Assembly (NCBI GenBank): GCA_035272265.1
Contig: DATEQV010000216.1
Span: 1-18,223, forward strand
Direction: 5' to 3'
Length of the DNA stretch: 18,223 nucleotides
Origin: Acidisphaera sp035272265
GTDB taxonomy: Bacteria > Pseudomonadota > Alphaproteobacteria > Acetobacterales > Acetobacteraceae
Numbering within the stretch: the stretch's first letter is position 1; each line of letters begins with the position of its first letter. Of this stretch, positions 1 to 7,573 are shown in pieces. The translations under genes and the position numbers were made by a program. The notes under the pieces are model-generated. The model did not search any database, was not told the DNA's origin, and saw only the letters and a program-made list of their open reading frames with translations.

Positions 1-64
1 AGCCGATACCTCGGCGGTCCGGCGAGGAGCGTCCGCGCATCCGAAGACGTTTTGGGGGAAAGCC

Positions 65-772
65 ATGCAGGCGCGTGATGTGATGACGACCTCGGTCGAG
101 ACGGTGCGGCCGGACACGCCGGTCCACGAGGTCGCCAGGCAGATGGCCGACAAGCGGATCAGCGGCATGCCGGTGGTGGACGATTCGGGAAAGCTCGTCG
201 GCATGGTCACCGAGGGCGACCTGCTGCGCCGGGTGGAGCTCGGCACCGAGCAGCGCCCAGGCTGGCTGCAGATCTTCACCTCGAACGCCAAGCTCGCCGA
301 CGAGTATGTGCACGCGCGCGGGCGTTCCGCCGGCGACGTCATGTCGCACGACGTGGTGTCGATCGAACCCACCGCGCCGCTGACCGAGGTGGTCGAGAAG
401 ATGGAGCGCAACCGCGTCAAGCGCCTGCCCGTGCTCGAGGGCGGCAAGCTCGTGGGCATCGTGACGCGCGGCAATCTGGTGCGTGCGCTCGGCGCCGCGG
501 GGCCCAGGACGGAAAGCGTCGAGGTCGACGACCGTCGGCTGCGCGACCAGGTGCTGGCCGAGTTCCGTCGCCTGCCCTGGGGCCTGAAGGCGGAGTCGAA
601 CGTCGTCGTCACCGACGGCGTGGTGCATCTGTGGGGTGCGGTGAACACGCCGCAGGAGCAGGCGGCGCTGCGGGTCGCGGCGGAAGGGATTCCCGGCGTG
701 AAGCGCGTGGCGGATCACACCGTCCTGGTCGAGGCCGCCGACGAAGGCTTCCGCCCGCCGCCGATCCTGTGA
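65..772 (+). CDS. CBS-CBS-BON domain protein (copy 1)
   Basis: A 235-aa soluble protein with two CBS domains (about residues 1-58 and 88-142, each opening with a D-V-M motif) and a C-terminal BON domain (about 155-223, with GVVHLWGAV and IPGVKRV). CBS pairs usually bind adenine nucleotides and act as energy sensors; BON domains often bind membranes or phospholipids. No enzymatic domain is attached, so the target is unknown. The start ATG is preceded by a purine-rich GGGGGAAA at suitable spacing. The protein is clearly paralogous to the one at 10215-10934 (shared motifs include ISGMPV, DLLRR.ELGTE, GRs.G..M, KR.PV and GKL.GIV). No FNR-type box lies in the 64 bases available upstream. It converges on the small secreted gene that ends at 827. 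The family call is firm; the role in oxygen or energy response is inferred from context. Confidence 0.9.
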   Translation: MQARDVMTTSVETVRPDTPVHEVARQMADKRISGMPVVDDSGKLVGMVTEGDLLRRVELGTEQRPGWLQIFTSNAKLADEYVHARGRSAGDVMSHDVVSIEPTAPLTEVVEKMERNRVKRLPVLEGGKLVGIVTRGNLVRALGAAGPRTESVEVDDRRLRDQVLAEFRRLPWGLKAESNVVVTDGVVHLWGAVNTPQEQAALRVAAEGIPGVKRVADHTVLVEAADEGFRPPPIL

Positions 773-779
773 CGGCGAA

Positions 780-805
780 ACCGGTGAGCCGCAGGGCTCA
801 CCGGT
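780..805. terminator. Perfect hairpin between convergent genes
   Basis: An 11-bp perfect inverted repeat (ACCGGTGAGCC / GGCTCACCGGT) with a 4-nt GCAG loop begins 8 bases after the stop codon of the CBS gene and lies 21 bases from the stop of the converging gene. It is symmetric, so it could end transcription from both sides. There is no real T-tract on the plus side and only TTTCG on the minus side, so intrinsic termination is plausible but not proven. Confidence 0.6.
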
Positions 806-826
806 GCCGAACCGAATAGAAGTCCG

Positions 827-1189
827 TTACTCGCCGACCGCCCGCGTGGTCTGGTTCTTCTGGTCCCAGAACAGCGAGATCGCGTCGTAATTGCAGAGGT
901 TGACGTCGTCCCACTCGGCGGTGTCGCCGTCGTGGTACTTCACCTTGATGTCGAAGCGGCACGCGTTGCCGCCGTGCGGGAAGGTGATGCGGACCTGTTC
1001 GCCGTCGCCGAGCGAATCCTTGCCCATGATGTCGCTGCCCCAGGTCGATTCGGAGTGCGCGCTGACATGCACGTCGTCGATCTGGTAGCCGGTCCTGTTC
1101 TTGAGGGTGAAGTCGGCGTCGCTGGCAAGGGCGTAGCCGGCGGCGGAGAGGATCAGGGCAGCGGCAAGCGGCAAGGCGCGACGGAGCAT
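827..1189 (-). CDS. Small secreted protein of unknown function
   Basis: A 120-aa protein starting at the ATG preceded by a good Shine-Dalgarno (GGAAGGA, 7-8 nt upstream). An upstream in-frame start at 1441 would add residues overlapping ccoS and has no support. Residues 1-22 are a typical Sec signal peptide (two Arg, a hydrophobic Leu/Ala core, likely cleavage after A-L-A). The mature part begins with the NRTGYQIDDVHVSAHS region, then WGSDIMG, and holds exactly two cysteines (C77 in GNACRFDIK, C99 in NLCNYD) that could form a disulfide in the periplasm. It is rich in Asp and aromatic residues, and no catalytic motif is evident. It resembles small exported proteins of proteobacteria usually called hypothetical. 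It lies downstream of the oxidase operon on the same strand but has its own 128-bp leader, so it is probably transcribed separately. Confidence 0.75.
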   Translation of the reverse strand: MLRRALPLAAALILSAAGYALASDADFTLKNRTGYQIDDVHVSAHSESTWGSDIMGKDSLGDGEQVRITFPHGGNACRFDIKVKYHDGDTAEWDDVNLCNYDAISLFWDQKNQTTRAVGE

Positions 1190-1223
1190 AGATTTATCCT
1201 TCCACGGGAATGCGAGGCGCGAC

Positions 1224-1251
1224 TGATTAGCGAAAGGCAATAAGAAAGCAA
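1224..1251 (-). promoter_or_regulatory. Possible sigma70-like promoter
   Basis: The AT-richer stretch upstream of the small secreted gene contains TTGCTT (minus strand 1251-1246) and TAATCA (1229-1224) separated by 16 bp. This would give a leader of about 30 nt before the ATG at 1189. Both hexamers are only partial matches, and the assignment rests on position and base composition. Confidence 0.3.
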
Positions 1252-1309
1252 TAAGCAAAGTCCGGCTGCCCGGCGACATTTCGTTGACGTTATCGTCGAG
1301 CTGTGGCTG

Positions 1310-1328
1310 CGCCCGCCTCACGCGGGCG
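1310..1328 (-). terminator. Hairpin over the ccoS stop codon
   Basis: A 7-bp GC stem (CGCCCGC / GCGGGCG) with a 5-nt loop encloses the TGA stop of ccoS at the end of the oxidase operon. No T-run follows on the minus strand, so it may be an mRNA 3'-end structure rather than a classical terminator. The remaining 1190-1309 contains only the leader of the secreted gene, and nothing else was recognised there. Confidence 0.3.
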
Positions 1329-1509
1329 GCGGGTCGGCCTGCGAGGGCTCGGGCGCCGTCGGCGCGGGCGTGATGTCGTCGAACAGGATGCGGTTCGCGC
1401 AGCCTTCCAGGTCCTCGTACTGGCCGTTGCCGAGCGACCATAGGAAGGTGGTCAGTCCGATCCCGCCGGCCAGCAGGCTGACGCCGATCAACACCAGCAT
1501 CACCGTCAC
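1318..1509 (-). CDS. ccoS: cbb3 oxidase maturation protein CcoS/FixS
   Basis: A 63-aa single-helix membrane protein, the usual size for CcoS. It has the family pattern: a hydrophobic N-terminal helix (VLIGVSLLAGGIGLTTFLW), then G-Q-Y-E-D-L-E-G-x-A-x-R-I-L-F-D-D and a proline-rich tail. CcoS is needed for cofactor (heme/CuB) insertion into CcoN. The GTG at 1509 is preferred: it overlaps the ccoI stop as GTGA, GAGG lies 6 nt upstream, and translation from it lines up with the M-x-V-L start typical of the family. The alternative ATG at 1500 would remove three residues. It is the last gene of the ccoNOQPGHIS run. Confidence 0.9.
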   Translation of the reverse strand: MTVMLVLIGVSLLAGGIGLTTFLWSLGNGQYEDLEGCANRILFDDITPAPTAPEPSQADPPPA

Positions 1510-3860
1510 GCGGACCTCGTCGCGCGCGCGCGCAGGCTGTTGGTGATCACCAGGAGCGAGGACGACGACATCGCCGCCGCCGCGAGCCAGGGGGTGACGA
1601 ACCCGCAGATCGCCACCGGCACCGCCAGCAGGTTGTAGCCGAGCGAGAGTGCGAGGTTCTCGCGCACGATCCCGCCGGCGCGGCGGGCGGCGATGACGGC
1701 GGTCGCGACCGGGGCGAGGCTGCGGCCCTGGAAGACGATGTCGGCCAGGGTCTGGCTGAGATCGGCGGCGGAGGCGGGCGACATCGACACGTGTGCCGCG
1801 GCCAGCGAGGGGCTGTCGTTCAGCCCATCGCCCACCATCAACGCGAAGCGCCCGGCTTTCGCCAGTTCGTCGAGCACGGCGATCTTCGCGGTAGGCGAGC
1901 AGCCGGCCCGCCAGTCGTCGATGCCGAGCAGCCCGGCGATCCGCCGCACCGAGTCCGGCCGGTCGCCCGACAGCATCAGCACGCGCAGGCCGCGCGCGCG
2001 CAGCCCATCGACGGTCGCGCGCGCATCGGGGCGCAACGCTTCGGCGAAGCGGAAGCGCACCTGCGGCGAGTCGCCCGCGCGCAGCCACAGCTCAGGACCG
2101 TCGGACGGCGGGGCATCGGTCACGTCGCAGAAGCTCCGGCTGCCGAGCCGCACGTCGCGCCAGCGCAGGCCCTGGCCCGGCGTCTCCTCCACATCGTCGA
2201 GGGCGGCGGCCGTACGGTCGGCGGCGGCCAAGGCGCGGGCCAGCGGGTGGCGGCTGGAGGCGGCCAGCGATGCGGCCAGCGACAGCGCGCCCGGATCGAC
2301 GCCGTCGGTGTCCAGATGCAGCGACGGCTCGGTCAGCGTGCCGGTCTTGTCGAAGACCACCGTGTCCGCCTGCGCCAGCCGTTCCAGCGCGGCTGGCGCC
2401 TTCAGCAGGATGCCGCGCCGGAACAGCGCGCCGGCGGTGATGACCTGCACCACCGGCACCGCGAGCGCCAGCGCACAGGGGCAGGTGATGATGAGCACCG
2501 CGCTGGCGATCAGCAGCGATTGATGCAGGCTGGCGCCGGCGGCGAAATACCAGCCGAGGAAGGTCAGCAGCGCCGTCAGGTGCACCGTCGGCGCGTAGCG
2601 GCGCGCGACGCGGTCGGCGAGCAGCACGAAGCGGTTGCGCGACGCCTCGGCCGCATCGATCAGCCGCACGCAATCGACCAGCACCGTCTGATCGCCGGCG
2701 CGTTCGGCGCGTACCACGATCGGCTGGCCGAGATTGATGCTGCCGGCGTTGACGGCGTCGCCCTCGCCGGCATCGACTGGCAGGCTCTCGCCGGTGATCA
2801 GGCTGGCGTCGATGCTGGTGCGCCCGCGTTCGATGACGCCGTCGGCGCCAATCCGCTCGCCCATGCCGACAAGCAGCCGGTCGCCCGGCACGACGGCATC
2901 CTGGGCCCGCACGGTGCGCGTCCCGTCGGGCAGCAGCAGGGTGACGTCGGCGGCGCGCAGGATGAGCAGCTGCTCGGCGGTGTCGCGGGCGTGGTAGCGC
3001 GCGCGCTGATCGAGCACGCGGCCGACGAGCAGGAAGAAGATCAGCGTCACCGCGCTGTCGAAATAGGTGTGCACGCCGCCGCCGAACGTCTCGGCGGCGC
3101 TGGTCGCGGTGACGATCAGGATGCCGATGCTGATCGGCACGTCCATGTTGGTCCGTCGGCGGCGCAGCGCCGTGACGGCCGAGGTGAAGAACGGCATCCC
3201 CGCATAGGCGATCGCCGGCAGCGCGATCAGCGCGGACAGCCAGTGCATCAGCGCCCGCGTCGCCGGCCCCATGCCCTGCACCAGCCCGGCCCAGGTCGCG
3301 ATCGACATCAGCATCACGTTGCCGGCGGCGAATCCCGCCACCGCCAGCGCGCGCACCAGCCGGCGCGACGCGGCGGACCGCTCGGCGGCGAGCCGGTCGA
3401 CCTGGAATGGAACCAGCCGGTAGCCCAGCGCCTCCACCAGCCCGACCCAGCGTGCGGCGAGTGCCGCGTCGCCGCGCCAGCGCAGCTTGAGCCGCCGTGT
3501 GGTCATGTTGACGCGGCCGGTCACCAGGCCGGGCTCGCTGCCGAGCACGCTTTCGATCAGCCAGACGCAGGCGCCGCATTGCAGCCCGTCGACGGCGACC
3601 TGCAACTCGTGAACGCCATCAGGCGTGGCATGGACTCGCGCTGCCCAGTCGCGCGGCACCGGCGCGTCCGGCCGCAACGCGCGCGCCGCCGGGTCGAGCA
3701 CGCGCCGGCGGTAGTATTCGCCGAGGCCCAGACGCCCGATGGTCGCATAGGCGGCCGCGCAGCCGGGACAGCAGAAGCGTCCGCTGCTCGGCAGCCCGCA
3801 ATGCACGCAGGTCGAGGTTGCCGCCGCAGGGACGAACGCGGCGGCGACGGCGGCTGTCAC
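1506..3860 (-). CDS. ccoI: Copper-transporting P1B-type ATPase CcoI/FixI
   Basis: A 784-aa P-type ATPase that exports Cu(I) to supply the CuB site of cbb3 oxidase. Read from GTG 3860 it shows an N-terminal cysteine metal-binding region (C-V-H-C at about 18-21, then C-C-P-G-C), a heavy-metal-associated loop G-L-Q-C-G-A-C (about 92-98), TGES (about 356-359), the membrane metal site C-P-C (about 460-462), the phosphorylation motif DKTGT (about 504-508), the HP dipeptide (about 538) and GDGLND (about 677-682). The extra N-terminal Cys cluster is typical of the FixI branch. GTG 3860 forms a GTGA overlap with the ccoH stop. The more upstream ATG at 3929 would overlap ccoH by about 70 nt with arginine/histidine-rich residues and is less likely. 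The product acts in the inner membrane. Confidence 0.95.
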   Translation of the reverse strand: MTAAVAAAFVPAAATSTCVHCGLPSSGRFCCPGCAAAYATIGRLGLGEYYRRRVLDPAARALRPDAPVPRDWAARVHATPDGVHELQVAVDGLQCGACVWLIESVLGSEPGLVTGRVNMTTRRLKLRWRGDAALAARWVGLVEALGYRLVPFQVDRLAAERSAASRRLVRALAVAGFAAGNVMLMSIATWAGLVQGMGPATRALMHWLSALIALPAIAYAGMPFFTSAVTALRRRRTNMDVPISIGILIVTATSAAETFGGGVHTYFDSAVTLIFFLLVGRVLDQRARYHARDTAEQLLILRAADVTLLLPDGTRTVRAQDAVVPGDRLLVGMGERIGADGVIERGRTSIDASLITGESLPVDAGEGDAVNAGSINLGQPIVVRAERAGDQTVLVDCVRLIDAAEASRNRFVLLADRVARRYAPTVHLTALLTFLGWYFAAGASLHQSLLIASAVLIITCPCALALAVPVVQVITAGALFRRGILLKAPAALERLAQADTVVFDKTGTLTEPSLHLDTDGVDPGALSLAASLAASSRHPLARALAAADRTAAALDDVEETPGQGLRWRDVRLGSRSFCDVTDAPPSDGPELWLRAGDSPQVRFRFAEALRPDARATVDGLRARGLRVLMLSGDRPDSVRRIAGLLGIDDWRAGCSPTAKIAVLDELAKAGRFALMVGDGLNDSPSLAAAHVSMSPASAADLSQTLADIVFQGRSLAPVATAVIAARRAGGIVRENLALSLGYNLLAVPVAICGFVTPWLAAAAMSSSSLLVITNSLRARATRSA

Positions 3861-4333
3861 TTGACGATGACTCGCTTCGCCGTGTGCAGCGCCTGCGTGC
3901 CTTCGGTGATCGTCAGCGTGACGTCCCACTGGCCGGGGTCGAGCATCGTCTCGGACACGCGCCGCGCGCCGCCGCCGAGGAAGACGAGCGCGGTATGCTC
4001 GCGGGGTCCGACCGGACGTTCGGCCGAGGCCTCGATCGCAGCCTGCGGTGGTGCCGCGAGCATCACGACCGGGTGTCCCTCGGCGACGTCGACATCGACC
4101 TTCCAGCCGAGCGCGGCTTCCTGCCGTGCGCGATCAAGGATCCGGTCGTAGTTGTTGCTGGTATCGAAGCCGTCGCCTACGGGGCGGCCCGGGAACGTGT
4201 CCAGGGCCAGCTTCACCATCGTCACGTTCACCGCGAACACGACGGCGAAAGCTCCGGCGACGGCCAACGGGAATCGCCGCCACGGAGAATTGGCCTCCGT
4301 GATCGCATCGGCATCCGTGTCGTAGCTGGACAT
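3857..4333 (-). CDS. ccoH: cbb3 oxidase assembly protein CcoH/FixH
   Basis: A 158-aa protein with one N-terminal membrane helix (about residues 21-42, beginning FPLAVAGAFAVVFAVN) and a periplasmic domain containing the G-W-x-V-D-V motif and a beta-rich end, as in the FixH family. FixH/CcoH associates with the oxidase during assembly and works with the copper ATPase encoded next. The ATG at 4333 has a good ribosome-binding site (GGGGAG, 6 nt upstream). An alternative ATG at 4351 would add six residues and give an ATGA overlap with the ccoG stop, but it lacks a clear Shine-Dalgarno. The 3' end overlaps the ccoI start by 4 nt. Family assignment rests on topology, motif and gene order. Confidence 0.88.
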   Translation of the reverse strand: MSSYDTDADAITEANSPWRRFPLAVAGAFAVVFAVNVTMVKLALDTFPGRPVGDGFDTSNNYDRILDRARQEAALGWKVDVDVAEGHPVVMLAAPPQAAIEASAERPVGPREHTALVFLGGGARRVSETMLDPGQWDVTLTITEGTQALHTAKRVIVK

Positions 4334-4347
4334 GGTGGTCTCCCCGG

Positions 4348-5790
4348 TCATCTCGGCGCCGGCGAGAGGAAGTAGGCGCGATAGGTGGCCGTCTCGCCGC
4401 TGGTGGTGTCTTTTAGCACGAAATCGAACGGCGTGCTGCCCATCTGCCCGGGTGTCAGCATGGCGCCGACCAGGATGCGGAAGGTGCCGACCTGATCGGG
4501 GCCGACGGTGAGGCGTTGCAACTCCGCCGGGCGGTTCTCCTCGGCGACCGTCAGGGTCGCGCCCGGCAGCTTCGTGGTGTGCAGTTCGAACACCACCGGC
4601 TGCAGCGACTTGTTCGAGACCTTGACGGTGTAGCCGTTGCGGAACGAGCCGTCGGAGATGCGCAGGAACAGCGGTGCGCGGTCGTGCAGCGCCACCAGCT
4701 TGATCCCCGGACGCGTGGTGACCGCGGTGGCCATGGCGATCCCGGCCACCACCAGCAGGGTCGCGTAGATCATCGTGCGCAGGCGCCAGAAGCGGAACGG
4801 CTGGTGCTTGCCGGCCGCCTTCGCTGCCTGGTCAGCCAGGGTGTCCCAGGTGATCAGCCATTTCGGCCGGCCGATCTTCTCCATGATCGTGTTGCAGGCG
4901 TCGATGCACAGGCCGCAGTTGATGCACCCGAGCTGGATGCCCTCGCGGATGTCCACGCCGGTCGGGCAGGCATGCGCGCAGGCGCCGCAATCGATGCAGT
5001 CGCCGTGCACCTCCTTTGTCTTCAGCTTGCCCCGCGGCTCGCCCCGCCACGCCTGGTAGGTGGTGGTGATCGACTGTTCGTCGAGCATCGCCGACTGGAA
5101 GCGCGGCCATGGGCACATGTACATGCACACCTGCTCGCGCGCCCACCCGGCCAGCAGGTAGGTGGTCAGGGTGAAGATGCCGGTGAACAGGTACACCTCG
5201 GTGGACGCATAGCCGCCCCAGAACGCGCGCACCGCGTTCGGCGCGTTGACGAAGTACATGATCCACGCGCCGCCGGTCCAGAACGCGATCGCCAGCCAGA
5301 TCGTGTGCTTGGCCATTTTGCGCGCGGCGAGTTCGAGCGTCAGCGGGCCGGCGTCCTGCCGCAGGCGCGCGTTGCGGTCGCCTTCCAGCCGACGCTCGAC
5401 GAACATGAACAGGTCGGTCCATACCGTCTGCGGGCAGGTGTAGCCGCACCACACGCGGCCGAGCACGCTGGTGACCAGGAACAGCGACACCGCGGCGGCG
5501 ATCAGCAGGCCGGTGAGGTAGTAGATCTCGTTCGGCCAGAACTCGAGATTGAAGAACCAGAAGCGCTCGTTCCAGATGTCGAGCAGCACAGCCTGGTTCG
5601 GCGCATTCGGCCCCCGATCCCAGCGGATCCAGGGCAGCACGTAGTAGATGCTGAGGCAGGCGATCAGGATCGCCCACTTGGCGCGCCGAAACGGGCCGCG
5701 CACGCGTGCGGAGTAGACCCGCACGCGTGGCGCATACAGTGCTTCAGCCTCATCCGCTTCCAGCGCGGCTTGGGCCTGCTGAGGCGACAT
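4348..5790 (-). CDS. ccoG: Cbb3 assembly ferredoxin-like protein CcoG/FixG/RdxA
   Basis: A 480-aa membrane protein with several helices (around 40-56, 90-108, 163-182, 200-216 and 338-356). It has a membrane-associated Cys motif W-C-G-Y-T-C-P (114-120), M-C-P-W-P-R-F (225-231), and two [4Fe-4S] ferredoxin motifs: C265, C268, C271, C275 and C289, C292, C295, C299. The C-terminal region (about 370-480) is an Ig-like FixG domain. Members are thought to reduce Cu(II) to Cu(I) for cbb3 maturation. The start ATG lies 4 nt after the ccoP stop, and the stop overlaps the alternative ccoH start, so it is part of the same transcript. Length and motif set match full-length family members. Confidence 0.95.
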   Translation of the reverse strand: MSPQQAQAALEADEAEALYAPRVRVYSARVRGPFRRAKWAILIACLSIYYVLPWIRWDRGPNAPNQAVLLDIWNERFWFFNLEFWPNEIYYLTGLLIAAAVSLFLVTSVLGRVWCGYTCPQTVWTDLFMFVERRLEGDRNARLRQDAGPLTLELAARKMAKHTIWLAIAFWTGGAWIMYFVNAPNAVRAFWGGYASTEVYLFTGIFTLTTYLLAGWAREQVCMYMCPWPRFQSAMLDEQSITTTYQAWRGEPRGKLKTKEVHGDCIDCGACAHACPTGVDIREGIQLGCINCGLCIDACNTIMEKIGRPKWLITWDTLADQAAKAAGKHQPFRFWRLRTMIYATLLVVAGIAMATAVTTRPGIKLVALHDRAPLFLRISDGSFRNGYTVKVSNKSLQPVVFELHTTKLPGATLTVAEENRPAELQRLTVGPDQVGTFRILVGAMLTPGQMGSTPFDFVLKDTTSGETATYRAYFLSPAPR

Positions 5791-5794
5791 CGGC

Positions 5795-6667
5795 CTATTC
5801 GCCGCCTCCCAGCGCGTGAACGTAGAGCGTAAGCGATTTGATCGTCGCCGGGTCCAGCTTCTTGCCCCAGGCCGGCATCACGCCGTGGTGGGGGTTGGTG
5901 ACCTGCGCGACCACCTCGTCCCTTGTGCCGGGGTAGAGATGGATGTGCGAGGCGAGCGGCGCGGCGCCGACGTCGCGGTTGCCCTGTCCCTTGTCGCCGT
6001 GGCACGGCGCGCAGTTGTCGGCGAAGATCTGCGCTCCCGGTGCCGGGTTCGCGCCCGCCACGGGCGTGCCGTACAGCGTCATGACGTAGTCGGCGACCTG
6101 CTGGATCTGGTCGGGCTTCAGCACGCCGTCCTTGCCGAAGGCCGGCATCTGGCTCTGGTGCGTGTCCGGATCGTCGGTCGAGCGGATGCCGTGCGTGATG
6201 GTCTGCTGGATCTGCGCGACCGTGCCGCCCCACAGCCAGACGTCGTCGCCCAGCGCCGGATAGCCGATGCGGCCCTCGCCGCCCGGCCCGTGGCAGGGCT
6301 GGCAGTTGATGCCGAAGGTGATGCGCCCGGCGTTCTGCGCCATCGTCAGCAGTTCGGGGTCCTTGCGGATGTCGTCGAACGACAGCGCGGCGATGCGGTC
6401 CATGAACACCGCGCGCTGCGCGGCGATGTTGGCCACCGCGCGATCGACCTGCGCGCGCGGTGAGTAGCCGAGCAGGCCGGTGGTGTGCGTGCCCCACAGC
6501 GGGATGGCGGGCATCAGCACGAACATCCCCAGCGCGAACACGATGGTCGCCATGAAGGTATAGAACCACCAGTTCGGCAGTGGCGTGTTCAGCTCGCGCA
6601 GTCCGTCCCATTCATGGCCGGTGGTTGTCCGGCCGGTGACGGGGTCGACGTCGGGGTTGGTTGCCAT
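5795..6667 (-). CDS. ccoP: cbb3 oxidase diheme cytochrome c subunit CcoP
   Basis: A 290-aa subunit III of cbb3 oxidase. An N-terminal membrane anchor (about 33-58, N-W-W-F-Y-T-F-M onward) is followed by two cytochrome c domains with heme motifs CQPCH (122-126) and CAPCH (219-223). The probable axial methionines are in Q-M-P-A-F-G (M174) and V-M-P-A-W-G (M264). It receives electrons from the bc1 complex or soluble cytochromes and passes them through CcoO to CcoN. The N-terminal D-G-L-R-E-L-N-T-P-L-P-N-W-W segment is a family hallmark. It starts 12 nt after the ccoQ stop, with AGGA upstream. Confidence 0.97.
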   Translation of the reverse strand: MATNPDVDPVTGRTTTGHEWDGLRELNTPLPNWWFYTFMATIVFALGMFVLMPAIPLWGTHTTGLLGYSPRAQVDRAVANIAAQRAVFMDRIAALSFDDIRKDPELLTMAQNAGRITFGINCQPCHGPGGEGRIGYPALGDDVWLWGGTVAQIQQTITHGIRSTDDPDTHQSQMPAFGKDGVLKPDQIQQVADYVMTLYGTPVAGANPAPGAQIFADNCAPCHGDKGQGNRDVGAAPLASHIHLYPGTRDEVVAQVTNPHHGVMPAWGKKLDPATIKSLTLYVHALGGGE

Positions 6668-6679
6668 GTCTGTTGCGTC

Positions 6680-6829
6680 CTACGAGTCGTCGCGCAGCGG
6701 GATGCGGCCGTCTTCTTCGAGCTGCCGCTTGTGGCCGGGCCAGTAGGCGATGATCGTGATGACGACGAAGATCGCCATCATCAGCACGATCATGTTGCGT
6801 TGCAGCCATTGGATCACGTCGAGCAGCAT
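6680..6829 (-). CDS. ccoQ: cbb3 oxidase subunit CcoQ (FixQ)
   Basis: A 49-aa ORF between ccoO and ccoP. It has one membrane helix (about residues 13-29, MIVLMMAIFVVITIIAY) followed by the CcoQ signature W-P-G-H-K-R-Q-L-E-E-D-G-R-I-P-L, ending R-D-D-S. CcoQ stabilises or protects the assembled oxidase. The ATG at 6829 has AGGCGGA upstream, and the gene starts 9 nt after the ccoO stop. It is too short for common ORF cut-offs and could be missed. Position, length and signature make the call firm. Confidence 0.93.
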   Translation of the reverse strand: MLLDVIQWLQRNMIVLMMAIFVVITIIAYWPGHKRQLEEDGRIPLRDDS

Positions 6830-6838
6830 GCGATCCGC

Positions 6839-7570
6839 CTACTGGTGCAGGGTTTCGGCGTTGGTGTTGGCGAAGTCGACCAACGTGCCGAGCACCTGCA
6901 GATAAGCGACGAGGGCGTCGAGCTCGGTCGGCGGCCCGTTGCCGGGCACGGAGTTCGCCCTCACATAGCGCGACAGCAGTCCTTTCGTGTCCGCCTGCGG
7001 GTCTGCCTGCGTGAGCAGGTCCTCGCGCGCGTGCGCGATGTCGTCGTCGGTGTAGGGCACGCCGACGGCGCGGTTGGCGCGCATCCGCAGCTCGAGGTCG
7101 TCCAGCCGCAGCTTCGTCTCGGCGAGGAAGGCGTAGTGCGGCATCAGGCTTTCCGGCACCATCGACTGCGCGTTGATCAAGTGCGCGTACTGCCAGTCGT
7201 TGGAGTATTTGCCGCCCACGCGCGCCAGGTCGGGGCCGATGCGCTTGGAGCCCCACTGGAACGGATGGTCGTACATGCTCTCCGCGGCGAGGCTGTAGTG
7301 GCCGTAACGCTCCACCTCGTCGCGCAGCGCGCGGACCTGCTGGCTGTGGCAGAGGTAGCAGCCCTCGCGGATGTAGATGTCGCGCCCGCGCAGCTCGAGC
7401 GGCGAGTATGGGCGCATGCCGTGCACGTGCTCGACCGTGGTCTCGATCGTGAACAGCGGCACGATCTCCACCAAGCCGCCGACCGCGACCACGACCAGCG
7501 TTCCGAGCACCAGCAGCAGCGCGTTCTTCTCGAAGAACTCGTGGCGGATGTTGAACGGGAAGAACGACAT
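6839..7570 (-). CDS. ccoO: cbb3 oxidase monoheme cytochrome c subunit CcoO
   Basis: A 243-aa subunit II with an N-terminal membrane anchor (about 17-38), a single heme c motif CYLCH (71-75) in the I-R-E-G-C-Y-L-C-H-S-Q-Q context, and the conserved region K-R-I-G-P-D-L-A-R-V-G-G-K-Y. A likely axial Met lies in E-S-L-M-P-H-Y. It relays electrons from CcoP to the heme b/b3-CuB core of CcoN. It starts 3 nt after the ccoN stop, as usual for ccoNO. No truncation or unusual residue is seen. Confidence 0.97.
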   Translation of the reverse strand: MSFFPFNIRHEFFEKNALLLVLGTLVVVAVGGLVEIVPLFTIETTVEHVHGMRPYSPLELRGRDIYIREGCYLCHSQQVRALRDEVERYGHYSLAAESMYDHPFQWGSKRIGPDLARVGGKYSNDWQYAHLINAQSMVPESLMPHYAFLAETKLRLDDLELRMRANRAVGVPYTDDDIAHAREDLLTQADPQADTKGLLSRYVRANSVPGNGPPTELDALVAYLQVLGTLVDFANTNAETLHQ

Positions 7571-7573
7571 GGC

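Noticed and set aside
1284..1299. TTGACGTTATCGTCGA near the end of the cco operon as an FNR box
   Set aside because: The right half lacks TCAA at the required spacing; it is an imperfect palindrome of another kind and no gene starts in a fitting position.
3861..3929. N-terminal extension of CcoI to the ATG at 3929
   Set aside because: It would overlap ccoH by about 70 nt and encode a His/Arg/Ala-rich stretch unlike family N-termini; GTG 3860 gives a normal 4-nt overlap.
1791..4151. Open plus-strand frame of about 790 codons antisense to ccoI and ccoH
   Set aside because: Same shadow effect; Gln/Arg/Ala-rich translation lacking any domain, while the minus strand holds all P-type ATPase motifs.
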